A stretch of 64,000 nucleotides of DNA from Hygrocybe punicea (Eukaryota > Basidiomycota > Agaricomycetes > Agaricales > Hygrophoraceae), in assembly GCA_963556145.1 (NCBI GenBank), contig OY744461.1, positions 496,001-560,000 of the forward strand. The letters run 5' to 3'. A program made the translations under genes and the position numbers. The notes below the pieces were generated by a model. That model was not told the DNA's origin, did not search any database, and was given only the letters and a program-made list of their open reading frames with translations. This document shows, one piece after another, positions 36,093 through 46,944 of this stretch (position 1 is its first letter; every line of letters starts with the position of its first letter).

Positions 36093-37014
36093 CAGACAGC
36101 TAGTTAATGGCATGGGTAACCCCCGGGTACAACTGGGTGTACCCATACCCGTACCTGGCTTTACCCGTACCCGTGGCAACGGGTACGGGTTCTGGTGGGT
36201 ACGGGTCCGGGTATGCCTAGTTACCCAGGGGTATCGTGGTGGGGTGCTGGTGAGGTGTCACCGGTGAGGTCTCGAACCCCCTGCAACCTCGCGAATGCAG
36301 CCCAACGTCAATTGATGTTGGGGTTGGGTACTCGCGAGGTGTTGGCCAGGGGGGTGGGGACCTGGGCACTGGTGCCAGGAACCTCGCAAACGGCACAGGG
36401 GTGCCACTCGCAAGGTTTTAGTGGGGTGGGGGCATGCCATTGTGGTTCCTGTAACCTTGCGAACGGCACGCTGACGTTGGTGTGCCGTTTGCGAGGTGTT
36501 AGTGGGGGTGGAGACCTGCTGTCATGGTTTGCCGTTATTGTCGGTGTACTGTTCGCGAGGTGTTAGCGGGGATGGGGACCTGCTGTCGTGGTTTGCCGTT
36601 ATTGTCAGTGTACTGTTCGCGAGGTGTTAGCGGGGGACCGGGGGTGGGGACCTGCGGTCATGGTTTGCCGTTATTGTCGTTGAATTAGTTTGTATAATAT
36701 AAAAAGTAACAAAATTGACATACCTGGTGCAGGGGGGGTGGGTGCACCACTCCCCGCTGCTGTTCCCGTCGTCTCCTACCTGCGTCTACCACTGTTTCGT
36801 TGTTGTTTTGTTGTGCTCGTCATTGTTGTTGAAGGAAATCATATGTCACGGGACCATGACAGTACCCGTGAGCTAACCCGTGAAAACCCGTACCTGGCGG
36901 CACGGGTACGGGTTTGTCACAGGTCCCGATGTGGCTACCCATACCCGTACCCGGGCCTACCCATAGGAAAAACCCGCATGGGTTCATGTACCCGTGCAAT
37001 ACACTACAGACAGC
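36093..37014. mobile_element. Non-autonomous hAT-like element nested in the Tc1/mariner element
   Basis: A 906-bp element (36101-37006) has an exact 8-bp target duplication CAGACAGC at 36093-36100 and 37007-37014. Its ends are TAGTTAATGGCATGGGTA and, on the other strand, TAGTGTATTGCACGGGTA. 8-bp duplications and TA-G starts are hallmarks of hAT transposons. Both ends are followed by clusters of TACCCG/CGGGTA repeats. No transposase is present. Confidence 0.75.
36470..36680. repeat. Tandem repeats inside the hAT-like element
   Basis: Three consecutive copies of a unit of about 70 bp containing CGCGAGGTGTTAG, GGGGACCTGCTGTC and GGTTTGCCGTTATTGTC. CTCGCAAGG/CGCGAGG phrases also occur earlier, at 36290-36440. 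G-rich on the + strand, non-coding. Confidence 0.6.
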
Positions 37015-37388
37015 ATACAGCTGGTCCTGAAGTTCATCAAGATATGAATTGGATTGGTGGTGATTAGTGAATAAAGGTAATTGATGTCTGCCATGTTGAG
37101 TGCTTGGGGCCAGCCACAGTGGTGGGTCCAATGGTTAACTAGTTGGCCAGTGTCTTCATAGTATCAGATAACTCTGCATATGGTACTCTGACTACATCCT
37201 ACAAGGTTCGTGATTTCTCCAGCCATACAGTCTTGGTGCTAGGCCATGATCAGCAAGTGCAAGTCAATACTGATGGTTATCATAAGTAGCAGTGTGACTA
37301 AGGGAAAAGTCATGCTAGACTCTATTGCAAACTTAGAAAAACAAGTTTTTGTAGATTGTGTTTCTCAATCTTTATGCAACTGACTGTA

Positions 37389-40300
37389 GCCAAGGCCTGT
37401 GCACTCCCACAGTCTACCATACTGGCTACGTCTCAATGAAGTTAGAAGTTTGTTTTCACACACCAAAGGCCTTGTTCCCACTCATCTTCAAAATACAGGT
37501 TAGGGTCCCAACCATCGGCAGATTGGGAGAGTAATGGTTTTGCATTGCTGCATGAGTATATGTGGAGTAGTGTTGCCCCAGTGCGGTTAAAGACCACTGA
37601 TCATTTGAACCAGGCCAAAAAATTAACTGTACTGTCCAGTCATGGTCCCAGACTGCGGTTAACCATGGACTGACTGTTCAAAGATCCAAATTAGGCAAAT
37701 GTTCAGTTCCCACAAGTCCTGTAAGTGCTGTCTCCCTCCATTGAGTGTCTCCCTCCTGTGAGTGCAATTTCTGCCTTTTTTCTTTATATGTACTACTAAA
37801 AAGCACACCATCACAACTCTGAAAACAACTAGAACAAACACAACAACAATGACATGACATGACAACTACAACAACAACAAACTTGAAGGGAATGGCTGGG
37901 AGGGTGGTATGACCACCTGCTGGCCCAGATGTGTATCTTGTCTTTTTTTTGACATTTGGTGACTACGTTGCAGCAGGTGCTGCGAGCCCCTAGGACCCTG
38001 AGGACCCTTAGATAGTCTTTCCCTTTCCTGTTAGTAGCTTAGTAATCCATTCAGGGTTTTCCCCAGCTTGTCCCTCCCAGCCGCAGCTTCTCCTGAGCCT
38101 TTCCCCAGAGGTCCAGAGAGTCATTCTCCAACATTAAATGTGAGTGCTTTGTGAACATGTGTTGTGCATTCACAAGGCATCCTTCTCCACCACCCACCAC
38201 CTCCATCTCCAGCACTCCACCACCTTGCGTTCACATGCAACAGATCCCTCCTGAATGCATAGAATGTGTTAATTGATGCATTGCCAGGGATCTGTCCCTG
38301 ACTCCACCTCCCTGCCACCCCCTGCCAATGATTGCATGGACGGCAATGACAAGAGGCCCCCACCTACCTCCGAGTTGCAAGGGTGACAAATGCATCAATA
38401 TTGATGCATGTCTGACCTACATATGTGGTGCCCCCACCCACCTCTCATGAACAAGATTACCCCCAAGCGTGCAGCCCACCTGTGACACCCCCATCCACCT
38501 TGCAAGGGTGATGACCACATCAATTGACATGCATCTGGCCCACACAAGGTATGTAGAGTCCCAGGAGACCACCATACCTACCATTGTTCAAGTATGGTGT
38601 GTACCCATAACCTGAAGGGGTGTGGGTATGGGTGCGGTGTCCAATATTCAAACCCAGGCAAAAAACCATGCATCTTCCCCTTCCTCCCACCCAACCATGA
38701 TCTCAACACTCTACCACAACCCTCCAACCCCTCTCACTCCATATTATTCCCGCATCTCATCACCACCACTCTCCCTGCTGCAGATGAGCCCAACATCTAT
38801 GAACTCAAAATGGTCAATGATGCCATCAACAACCACATCGTCATTGCCAAACCACCCAAAGACTTTCACCCTCATCATCATCACCACCACCATGGTGGAG
38901 GCACTAACACCACCATAAACACATGGGCATGCACAACAATCCTCACAGGATGCATCAAGCATGAAGCTGCATGATTGCAGTCTCCGACCTGTATTCTCTG
39001 CATTGTACCACAGCCAGATGCATGAGCAAAGTTGCAAGTACAACACACCACAGTGCCAGATCCATGTGATCAAGGATGTGGGTGTGCCTGGAGGCTGTGG
39101 TGGCATTAATCATCAGCAGTGGTGTCAGGGTGGGCACTGGGAGTGTGTTTGGGAACCTCATCGTGGGTTTTTTGTTTTTTGCTCTGTGTTCCTTCTCTTG
39201 TTTTCTCTGCAATATTTGTTGTTGATGGGTGAGGTCTTGAATAGCCATTGAAACTGAAGCCTGAAAAGGGCACGTTCAAGTGGATGGCCCATATGCTGAG
39301 GGACTGACTGTTGGATTTGATATTCAACCTGTACAAAGAGAGGCCACAATGGGGGATCAAACCACTGCAGAAAAAACATAGTGGCCCAAGGCATATCTCA
39401 AGGAGGTGCTTGGGGAGGTGGCAATTCTGCACTGAAGTGGGGAGTACAATGGGCTGTGGGAATTGAGGGAGATATACAAGGGTGATCCCAGTATACCCCT
39501 ACACCTTGTGAATATGATGGCCACATCAATTGATGTGTGCATGGCATTCATGAGGCATTCAGGCCACCCTCTATGGGTACTTCAGAAGGCATATAAGTAC
39601 AGTTGTACAAAAAGCAAAGAAAAGACATACTACTGGTTGGGCAGCAGGGAGGGACAACAAGTCTGTCTCTGGCCTCATCAGCATGTATCAGCTGTTGTTG
39701 TTGTCTTTTATTCACCTCACAAATGCTGAGCATGTGTCAATTGATGCAGTCATTCATGTTTGTGAGGTGGCAGGACTTGGGTGGGGCAAGCCCAGGAGCA
39801 GGGCTTCTTGTCCTCATTGCCCCTGCTGTTGCTGTTATCATTATGGTTGCAGTTAGTAGTTAGATGGTAAATGACGGGGGCATGCATGCACCTGGGAAGA
39901 ACGAGAGGACTTGCCAACTCATTCTGGTTCTTGGGTTGCAGTGGGTGGAGGTGGCCCATTGGCCCCAGACTTCCTTTTTAGGAAGGTTAACCATGGCTAA
40001 CCACACTTAACCTCTTGAAAGGCAGGGCCTGGGTTGAGGGTAAGATGAGGATGGCAAAAAGCAGCTGGCCCTGAAAAACAGCAGTGCGGTCCTGTTGTTA
40101 TATGATGTAAAGTACATGGGGCATATTTGAACGGGGAGGAGGGAGGGTAAGAAAAAATACAGGGATAGACTAGCTACAGGAAGAAAGCACTGTAAGTGTA
40201 TGGAGAGAAAAAATGGGTGAATGGGATCACATACACAAGGATGAGAGGAGAAAGCTGTGAAGTTTTTCTCGCTCTATGATATAGGATGGTGTCTGAGGGA

Positions 40301-40690
40301 GGATAAAGTCCACTCAATAAGTGGCAAACATGATCCACCAACGCAAAAATAGTGCATCAGCGAAACAGCCATCAACGATACAGGTCTGCCACGTGCTGTG
40401 CAGACCTCCATAGAGTCATAGAGTCATAGACTACTTCTTTGTATGTCTAAATCTATATAATGCCACGCAACATCTATGCAAGTCTATGCAGTCTGCTGTC
40501 TCACCTTTATAGACCTGTATATACCTGTCACCTATCTGTATAGCACTATGTAACTGCATCCAGAATGCAGCCAGAGCACTTATTTTATTTTATATTTCAA
40601 TATTTTCATCATTATACGAAAGAAAAGCAACAATAATTATATTGATCTAGGCTAAACAACCTATATGACCACGATGGCGTGGGGAGGCAC
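37389..40690. other. 3.3-kb region without a recognised gene
   Basis: Base composition varies and many short open frames occur on both strands, none resembling a known family or paired with convincing splice sites. Notable items are a CATCATCATCACCACCACCAT run near 38873, GGTTAACCATGG motifs at 37658 and 39993, and several CAATTGATG(C/T) repeats (38272-39740). Near 40390-40550 CTATA/CTGTATAG-type phrases resemble 55240-55390, possibly an old repeat. Confidence 0.35.
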
Positions 40691-40972
40691 TCATGTTGCC
40701 ATTCTAGTCATGCGAAACATGGTGTCAGTGGCCACCTGGGCGGCCCTGGCTTTCTCGAAGCTCCACTGTCTGTCATCTTGGAGTTGAGGGCAGAAGTGGG
40801 GCTGGGTGAACATCACAATGCCAACGTCACAGTAGTCAGTACTTAAACTGATAAATGAAAAAAAAGAATTCACTGGGAGATGCACGGCCAAGCGGTATTG
40901 CATAGTTAGTAGGTTGCTAAAAAATGCCATCTCTTGTGGGCTTGAGGTGGCTATTGGTGTCGTGGATGCCAA
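40691..40972 (-). pseudogene. Fragment of an unidentified gene next to LTR
   Basis: A 93-codon minus-strand open frame includes FFSNLLTMQYRLAVHLPVN and, after a possible short intron, YCDVGIVMFTQPHFCPQL. It looks coding by composition and ends with RMTRMAT. The LTR that starts at 40980 cuts into its upstream side. Family not recognised. Confidence 0.35.
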
Positions 40973-40979
40973 CCTCTGG

Positions 40980-42272
40980 TGTCATGACCCCAAATGTTTT
41001 GGGTGTAATGTCATGGGTTTACCATCGGACCATGGACTTAAATATTTAAGTGCAAGACTATGAATGCACACCTACACTCATTAGTACCCATTTTACGCAT
41101 TTCCATATTATGCATGCTAGTGAACGGACATAAATAGCATATATGCTTACCTTCATATTAATTATCATGACTTCACTAGCAATGCCCAGACCTAGCCCTT
41201 TATATATAGTGCACAGAGGCACATCCCCCACTCCTTAGTATTTATTATATATTTCTCTGCATTGCGTGTGCAAGAAGACAGGCACAACTAGTACTCTTAC
41301 CTATATTAGCAGTAATAGATTGATTACAAATCTTGTTTACTTGTATTGATAAAAAGCGGCTCAACTAGATAATGGGAAGTGAATAGATAAGATATGAACA
41401 AGAGGATGATAAGATAAGGATAAGATAGGATGCATCAGAGAGTGATTAATAGTTTGCTTACAGCTCATTGTTCACAGCCTCTTTGATGTCATCCATTGTT
41501 CTCATGACTCAGTCCCATTGTTCTCACTTTCCTATTGTTCTCAGTCCCCCATTGTCCCCCAACAGTATAAATAGGGCCCCCAAATTCCAGTAGTCAGTAG
41601 GATTTCCCCCCTCACCAATAGTAGTCAGTCTTAGTTGGGTTCACACAGTGTGATCCCTCACTCTCTTAGTACTAGTAGTTACTCATTGTAGTAGCTAGTG
41701 CTTGCAATTCAGTCCAGTTCACTCTCATTCTATCATTCTTTGAGTTCCCCTTGTCATTAAAGGAGAATTCACTCAGTTTATTAGTCAGCTTTAGTCAGCT
41801 AGATACACTTCTAAGGTTAAGGTTACATCCTAAACAAAACAGAGTATTCAAAAGGTATTAAAGATATCCCTGAACTAGTAGCCAATGTGCGTTTGAAGCT
41901 TCAGATTTAAGTCAGATATTATAATACCCAGAGATACTCCTGATTGAATAGGCCCTGCATCCAAAACAATTTATATTATACTGGTGAAATATTGTTATCA
42001 GTATATATTAGTTCATATTTTTATATTCCAGTAGTGAATATTAGTATTTCAGTACATCACGCTCCCCAATTGCTATTGTCAAATACCTGCTCAAAGTCTC
42101 AATTCTTAATTGAAGAGACCTCACCACTACATTCTATTGACTCATGCAGTACATATACCTATAAACCCCTTCCTGTTTGGTTATTTAGATATTAGAAACC
42201 CAAGAACAACAAGAAGATACCTGAACAAAGTCAACTCCGGTAATTCTTGGTGAAACAAACATTCACATAACA
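40980..42272 (+). mobile_element. LTR, family 2, copy 2
   Basis: Starts TGTCATGACC and ends CACATAACA, homologous to 13337-14693 in the same orientation, with TATAAATAGGGCC near 41568. It lacks about 60 bp of the upstream motif region found in copy 1. Flanks TCTGG and CCGAG do not match, so it may be a recombined solo LTR or the end of a larger lost element. It is 26 kb from copy 1 with unrelated sequence between, so the two are not ends of one element. Confidence 0.7.
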
Positions 42273-42287
42273 CCGAGTCATGACCAA

Positions 42288-42352
42288 GTTGTGGTCAAGT
42301 TGAGGTCGAGTTGAGGCAGAGTTGAGGCACGAGTTGGGGCCGAGTTGGGATG
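42288..42352. repeat. Short 11-12-bp tandem repeat
   Basis: About six copies of AGTTGAGGYCG-like units lie directly after the LTR end. Non-coding. Confidence 0.6.
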
Positions 42353-42864
42353 CGTGAATCCCCCTAATGCACAACCCATCTACATCATTTTTTACATGAG
42401 AATCAGTGCTGTTCCCCAAGAAAAATTCAACAGTTGAGTTTGAGAGGTACAAATACAACCACATCATTTAGTGGTCAAAACCTCTTGTTTTTGCTCTCAG
42501 TAGCTCCAGAATAATTTTTAGGATGACTTTCATAAAGAAACCTAAGCAATCTGAGCCCCAGTGGAAAGTTGCCCGGTTTAGAAAGATTTATATAAAATAA
42601 TTCCTTTTATCTCATTTTGGAAATGATAAGAAGTGATAAGATAAACAGTCTTCTTGTTCAACCACATTGAAAACAGCATTTTCTTGTTCACCACACCGAA
42701 AACAGCATTTTCTACTCATACGTATATGTATTTCAAGTTTATTGTTTCAATAGTTTCGTTAATCTCATCACTACAAAGTACGACAGTATTACAAACCACT
42801 GTACAGATCGTTGGGGGAACAACTGCTCTCAGCCTCAAGTGTTTGTTCGTCTCTGGATACCACA
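42353..42864. other. Spacer upstream of the Tnp2 gene
   Basis: No gene recognised. Two similar copies of CTTGTTCA...CCACA...GAAAACAGCATTTTCT lie near 42650-42715. It presumably includes the 5' region of the Tnp2 gene. Confidence 0.35.
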
Positions 42865-44748
42865 ATGTCAACACAGCGCGAGTACTATTGCGATTGTGCT
42901 CAACACTGTCACACCCTCCAGACAGTGTCCCGGAGGACTTACTTTGTGCATGCCCAATGCCGTAGGGTCGGACTTCACTCAGCTCTCGATGAGTACCTTG
43001 CCAAGCAAGATCCTGAGCCAGAACTCGCACGGCCAACAGGTCACTACCTTGCCAACCCAGGAGTCAGTGCTCACCCAAATGTTGAGGCCGATTAAGATGG
43101 TGATGAAATGGAAGGTGCTTGCATGGGAGATTGTGATGATGGCAATCTCTACACTGACAACAATCTCTACGCCGACAACAATTTCTATGCCGACAACAAT
43201 TTCTATGCCAACAACAGACTCTACCCTGACGATCTGGTAGTATCTGGACCAGATTCTTCTGGTAATGCAACTGTACGTAGTTATATTTTGCCATAACATT
43301 CATCAACTTCAACCATTTCCCAGCCAGAACCTGAGGATGTGGAACATGATCTCGGCTGTCTTGCTGAAGCAGCTGAACCGGTAGAACCTCAGCCCGACAA
43401 TCCACTTCTCCCTGATCCACCTCCTGCCCAGGACCTTGGTCTTACTGTCGAAGACGCCACCTTAGACGGCCTCAAGATCGCCCTTTCTTTCATCACTCTA
43501 ATCTGTTCTGCTATGCTCAAAAATGGTAGTATTGACCCTGACACGATCAACCGACTGCGAAATCCTGAGCAAGGACCTCCTGATGTGGATGACCCCGACT
43601 TAATTCTCGCAATCAAAATATATTTAGCGACCACCAAAGCCTCGGATGACGTGTATAAAGATGTCAGAGAAGCCATATCAGAGCACTTTGCGGAGTGGGA
43701 CTTCCTATCAATGGATCGCTTGAAATGGAAGATCACTATGTTGACCGGAATTGCCCCAGTAACCCATGATATGTGTATCAACTCCTGTATTGGTTACACC
43801 GGCCCTTACTCTGATCTAATTCACTGCCCTGCCTGTGGCACATTGCACTATGATCCCCTCCAATTTGACGCCAGCTGTGGCGTGATTCGCATTTCTCAGC
43901 AAACCTTCTGCACACTTCCTTTGGGGCCCCAACTGCAAGCTTTGTGGTGGAGCAAGAAAAGTGCCAGAGCAATGCGATACCACTCTACTCGTACACGGCA
44001 GCTTCTAGAAGAAATCCAAGCAAACGGAGGTGTACTGGATGTATACGAGGATTTTTTGTCTGGGTCAGAATACCTGAATGCGTTCACCAAAGGTCAGATC
44101 GAGGACCATGACTCTGCCCTTCTTTTCTCACTTGACGGTGCACAACTATTCGAGCAGAAAACGTCAAGTTGTTGGATATCCATATGGGTTATCCTTGACA
44201 TAGATCCTGAAGGCCGGTACAAGGTCACTGCAGTCTGTCCTGATACATTTATTCCTGGACCCAAGCAGCCCAGGATATTCAACTCCTTCCTTTACCCTAG
44301 TCTCCACCACGTCTCGGCACCGCAGCAAGAAGGATTTTTTGTTTGGGATGCAAACAACGAAACTATTCATGAATCTCACCCATTTTTCATCAACGGTGCT
44401 GCAGATGGCCCTGGCGCCACCCATCTTCATGGCCTTACAGGCCATCAAGGTTATTATTCCTGCCAATTGTATTGCCCCCTCAAAGGATGACGTATTGCAG
44501 GGGAAAACACCTACTACCCTGTTCATCTGAAGCCCACCAACTACATACTTGATGGTTGTGACCACGCAGATTACCCTTTCCATTCCATGCCAATTCGCCC
44601 ACCAGGAGAATATCTGCAAAACCTCCGCTACCTTGTTGCATCAGCAAACCGGGCACAATATGAAGAACGCCACAAGGAAACTGGGATTGTCAGGCCCAGT
44701 ATCCTAACAGGCTTACAATCTGAGTGTATGATTCCCGCACCGCGATGA
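42865..44748 (+). pseudogene. CACTA-type Tnp2 transposase, truncated
   Basis: Starts MSTQREYYCDCAQHCH (42865), a Cys-rich N-terminus usual in the fungal family, but needs a frameshift before 43108. A stretch of DNN(L/F)YA hexapeptide repeats follows (about 43140-43215). An intron lies at 43273-43323. The main exon carries the family landmarks: THDMCINSCIGYTGPYSDL with CPACG, SLDGAQLFEQKTSSCW (probable catalytic Asp), FIPGPKQPRIFNSFLYP, and ADGPGATHLHGLTGHQG. A TGA at 44488-44490 interrupts CPLKG-RIAGENTYYP (probably CGA to TGA), and the frame then runs to TGA 44746-44748, where the family normally continues for several hundred residues. It is inactive and 3'-truncated. Confidence 0.8.
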
Positions 44749-44768
44749 GAGCTCAGATCTGAGCTCTC
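44747..44768. repeat. 22-bp perfect palindrome
   Basis: A perfect 22-bp inverted repeat centred on AGATCT, with arms GAGAGCTCAGA. It sits exactly where Tnp2 homology ends and 92 bp before the left end of the DUF6589/RecQ element. It may mark a junction. Confidence 0.6.
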
Positions 44769-44859
44769 GTTGTTGAGATAAAATTCAAAAGTTCTGGGAG
44801 GCCTTTTTGCACATCCAAATTAGGAAATCCATGCTTGTTCTGAAAAAGGTAGCCTCGTG

Positions 44860-44978
44860 ACCAGGCTCTTTGCCATGAGGGTAAACCTCGCTAGAGAGCC
44901 TGGTAGATTTGTATTTATTTTCCTATGTATGTACACCTTTTCGCATTAGGTCAGACTCGAAAAGGAAATTTATCACGT
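44860..44978. repeat. Left terminal inverted repeat of the DUF6589/RecQ element
   Basis: An outer hairpin (44860-44869 with 44895-44904), the 12-bp core CTCGCTAGAGAG, then ATTAGG and AAGGAAATTTATCACGT. It is the probable promoter side of the DUF6589 gene. Confidence 0.65.
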
Positions 44979-45323
44979 GCAGAAAAATATCATAGTCGAT
45001 CATAGTTATAATAAAGCAAGTAACTTGCTTTGCGTCGTAGTCATATATCTCTTATCCTTAACAATGAAACGACCTTTAGCAAATACAAGTCTTTCCTTCG
45101 TAACTGTCAACCCCGATGCCCTGAAGAAAAAAATGAACAAGAATACACACAACCACCGCAACATGGGACAAATCTTGGACTTTGGAATGCCAGTGGCTAC
45201 TGCAAACACACCCAGACAACATTCTGTCACGCGAACTCATCAAGACTTACAGTCTGGTTCATTTCTAATGAGCCCTTGGATGCTGACACCTGCGTTTCGA
45301 GCCTGGGATCCATCAAGTCTTGG

Positions 45324-45489
45324 CCGGTGTAGTAGGGACTAGGGGTCCCTACTGGTGCCTCAGTGGTCTCGGGGTGGTGTGACAAGCTGAAGTCTCATAA
45401 GCTATCTACACAAAAGGTAATCCTACGGAACGTGGGAACAGTCACGTGATCTACTAGTAGTAGTGGGGCACTACCCACTACTACACCGG
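45324..45489. repeat. 166-bp inverted-repeat insertion-like segment
   Basis: CCGGTGTAGTAG (45324-45335) and CTACTACACCGG (45478-45489) are exact 12-bp inverted repeats. Just inside each end is a small hairpin (AGTAGGGAC/GTCCCTACT on the left, TAGTGGG/CCCACTA on the right). It lies at the 5' side of the DUF6589 gene and separates two coding-like blocks. A small foldback element is likely, but no target duplication is evident. Confidence 0.5.
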
Positions 45490-46284
45490 TCTCAGCTGAA
45501 CACTTCTAAAAGCCCACCATCCGCAGAATCATCACAGGACTGCCTCCCGGAGACACCAAGAGACCTACTGGACGACCCATTTTCATTCTTTGAGGCCGAA
45601 AGTTTCTCGCTGGATGACGCGATACAAATCGAGGATGCACCCAGGCCAATGCTTCTGGAACTGTCTTCAGGTACCAAAGAGAACATACCGTCACTTCTGG
45701 CATCTGGAATGCGTGCATACACATCGACTTGTAGTGCTGCCTTACCCCGAACATCCTGGAAAGACTGCAAGCAAAAAATCTTGGCCCTGCTTGACGATGC
45801 TCACCGGTCGCCTCTGGATTTTCTACTTGATCTGCTGGACCCGAGCCAGGATGGATATGAGATCTATCAGTCCAAGTGGTTGTCTCGAGGCTCTTCCCGG
45901 GCCAAAATGTCTATGCTTCTCGACAGGATTCTCGCACACACGAAAGGCTGAAACTGGATCTTAGACTGGATGCGCCCTCACGCACTTGAGACACTCTGTA
46001 CAGCTGTCTCTTCGGAAATGGATGATGTTGTCAAGGAGCTTTCTCTACCTAGCGTCCAGCATGTCACTCCGGAGCTGATCTCAAACTGGAAACTCAACAC
46101 AACTCTCGGCCCAGCAATGCTACAGTGTCCAACACTGCTTCATATCTTAGAAGCCGCTGCCCAGACAGAAAAGGCCAAACTGAAGAATAAACTGAAATCA
46201 CCAAATACTGTGAGTCAAGATCAGCTTTGCGCCTTTTTTCACTCAATCATTTCAGGTTTGCCATATGCTCATCGCGCAACTTGC

Positions 46285-46944
46285 ATATCAACTATGGCCA
46301 GTCAGGGGTACACCCGCAGTGCTCTGGGGCTGTACTCGGACCCGTACCCGTCACGGGTACGTACCCGAGGCCAAAAGTACGGGTATGGCATGGGTTTTGC
46401 AGGGGTACAGGAAGAAACATGCAAAGTACTCCATTTTTACCTGTTTTTGGTGGTTTTTATGGTTATTGTGGACGGAATACTGGCCGGATCCCTTGAGTGT
46501 AAAGATACACAATGTTTGGAATAGTGTGGAGAGTGTTGAGAGCATTTTTACATATTTTTACAAGCAATGATTCTCATTATATCCCTCACAAACATGCAAA
46601 ATACCCCATTTTTACCTGTTTTTGGTGGTTTTGATGATTATTGTGGACGGAATACTGGTCGGATCCCTTTAGTGTAAAGGAACACAATGTTTAGAATACT
46701 ATGGGGAGTGTTGAGAGCATTTTTACATATTTTTACAAGCAATGATTCTCATTATATCCCTCAAAAATAGCGAAAAATACCCCAAAATTTGAGTTTTTGA
46801 TGTTTCTTCTCCCAAAAAAAATACAGCCCATACCCGTGTGGGTACTGCGGGTATTCTGAGGCTGGACTCGTACCCTTAACCCGTGGTACCCGTACTCTTA
46901 ACCCCTGGGGGTATTGCATACCCTTGACCTGCCCTAATATCAAT
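46285..46944. mobile_element. Non-autonomous hAT-like element inside the DUF6589 gene
   Basis: A 644-bp element (46293-46936) is flanked by ATATCAAC and ATATCAAT, an 8-bp target duplication with one mismatch. The ends are TATGGCCAGTCAGGGGTA and, on the other strand, TAGGGCAGGTCAAGGGTA. TACCCG-type repeats lie inside both ends, as in the element at 36101. Removing it rejoins the family reading LAYQ...FQAVFGLF. Two tandem copies of a 175-bp unit (46421 and 46596) fill the middle. Confidence 0.75.
46421..46770. repeat. Two 175-bp tandem copies
   Basis: Both copies contain CCATTTTTACCTGTTTTTGG, TTGTGGACGGAATACTGG and TTACAAGCAATGATTCTC. They form the core of the hAT-like element. Non-coding. Confidence 0.75.

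Larger units (their letters stand above)
35608..37388 (-). mobile_element. Tc1/mariner element, interrupted by a hAT-like insertion
   Basis: Terminal inverted repeats of about 57 bp (CAGTCAGTTGCATAAAG at 35610 and its complement ending at 37386) are flanked by TA. Without the 906-bp nested insertion and its duplicated target, the element is about 860 bp. A transposase remnant on the minus strand (35807-35947) supports the class. The element is too short and decayed to be autonomous. Confidence 0.75.

Noticed and set aside
36250..36310. Minus-strand GGGTTCGAGACC as a tRNA B box
   Set aside because: The surrounding sequence is part of CGCGAGG repeats in a hAT-like element and no tRNA fold is visible.
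38594..38974. Overlapping open frames with a His/Pro-rich stretch as a gene
   Set aside because: Frames arise from a CATCATCACCACCAC run; no splice sites, homology or partner exons were found.
37570..40020. GGTTAACCATGG motifs as ends of one transposon
   Set aside because: The outer ends do not match beyond the motif and no target duplication was found.
13337..42272. The two family 2 LTRs as ends of one 29-kb retrotransposon
   Set aside because: The interior holds unrelated genes and Helitron 2, and the flank of copy 1 gives its own near-perfect 5-bp duplication.
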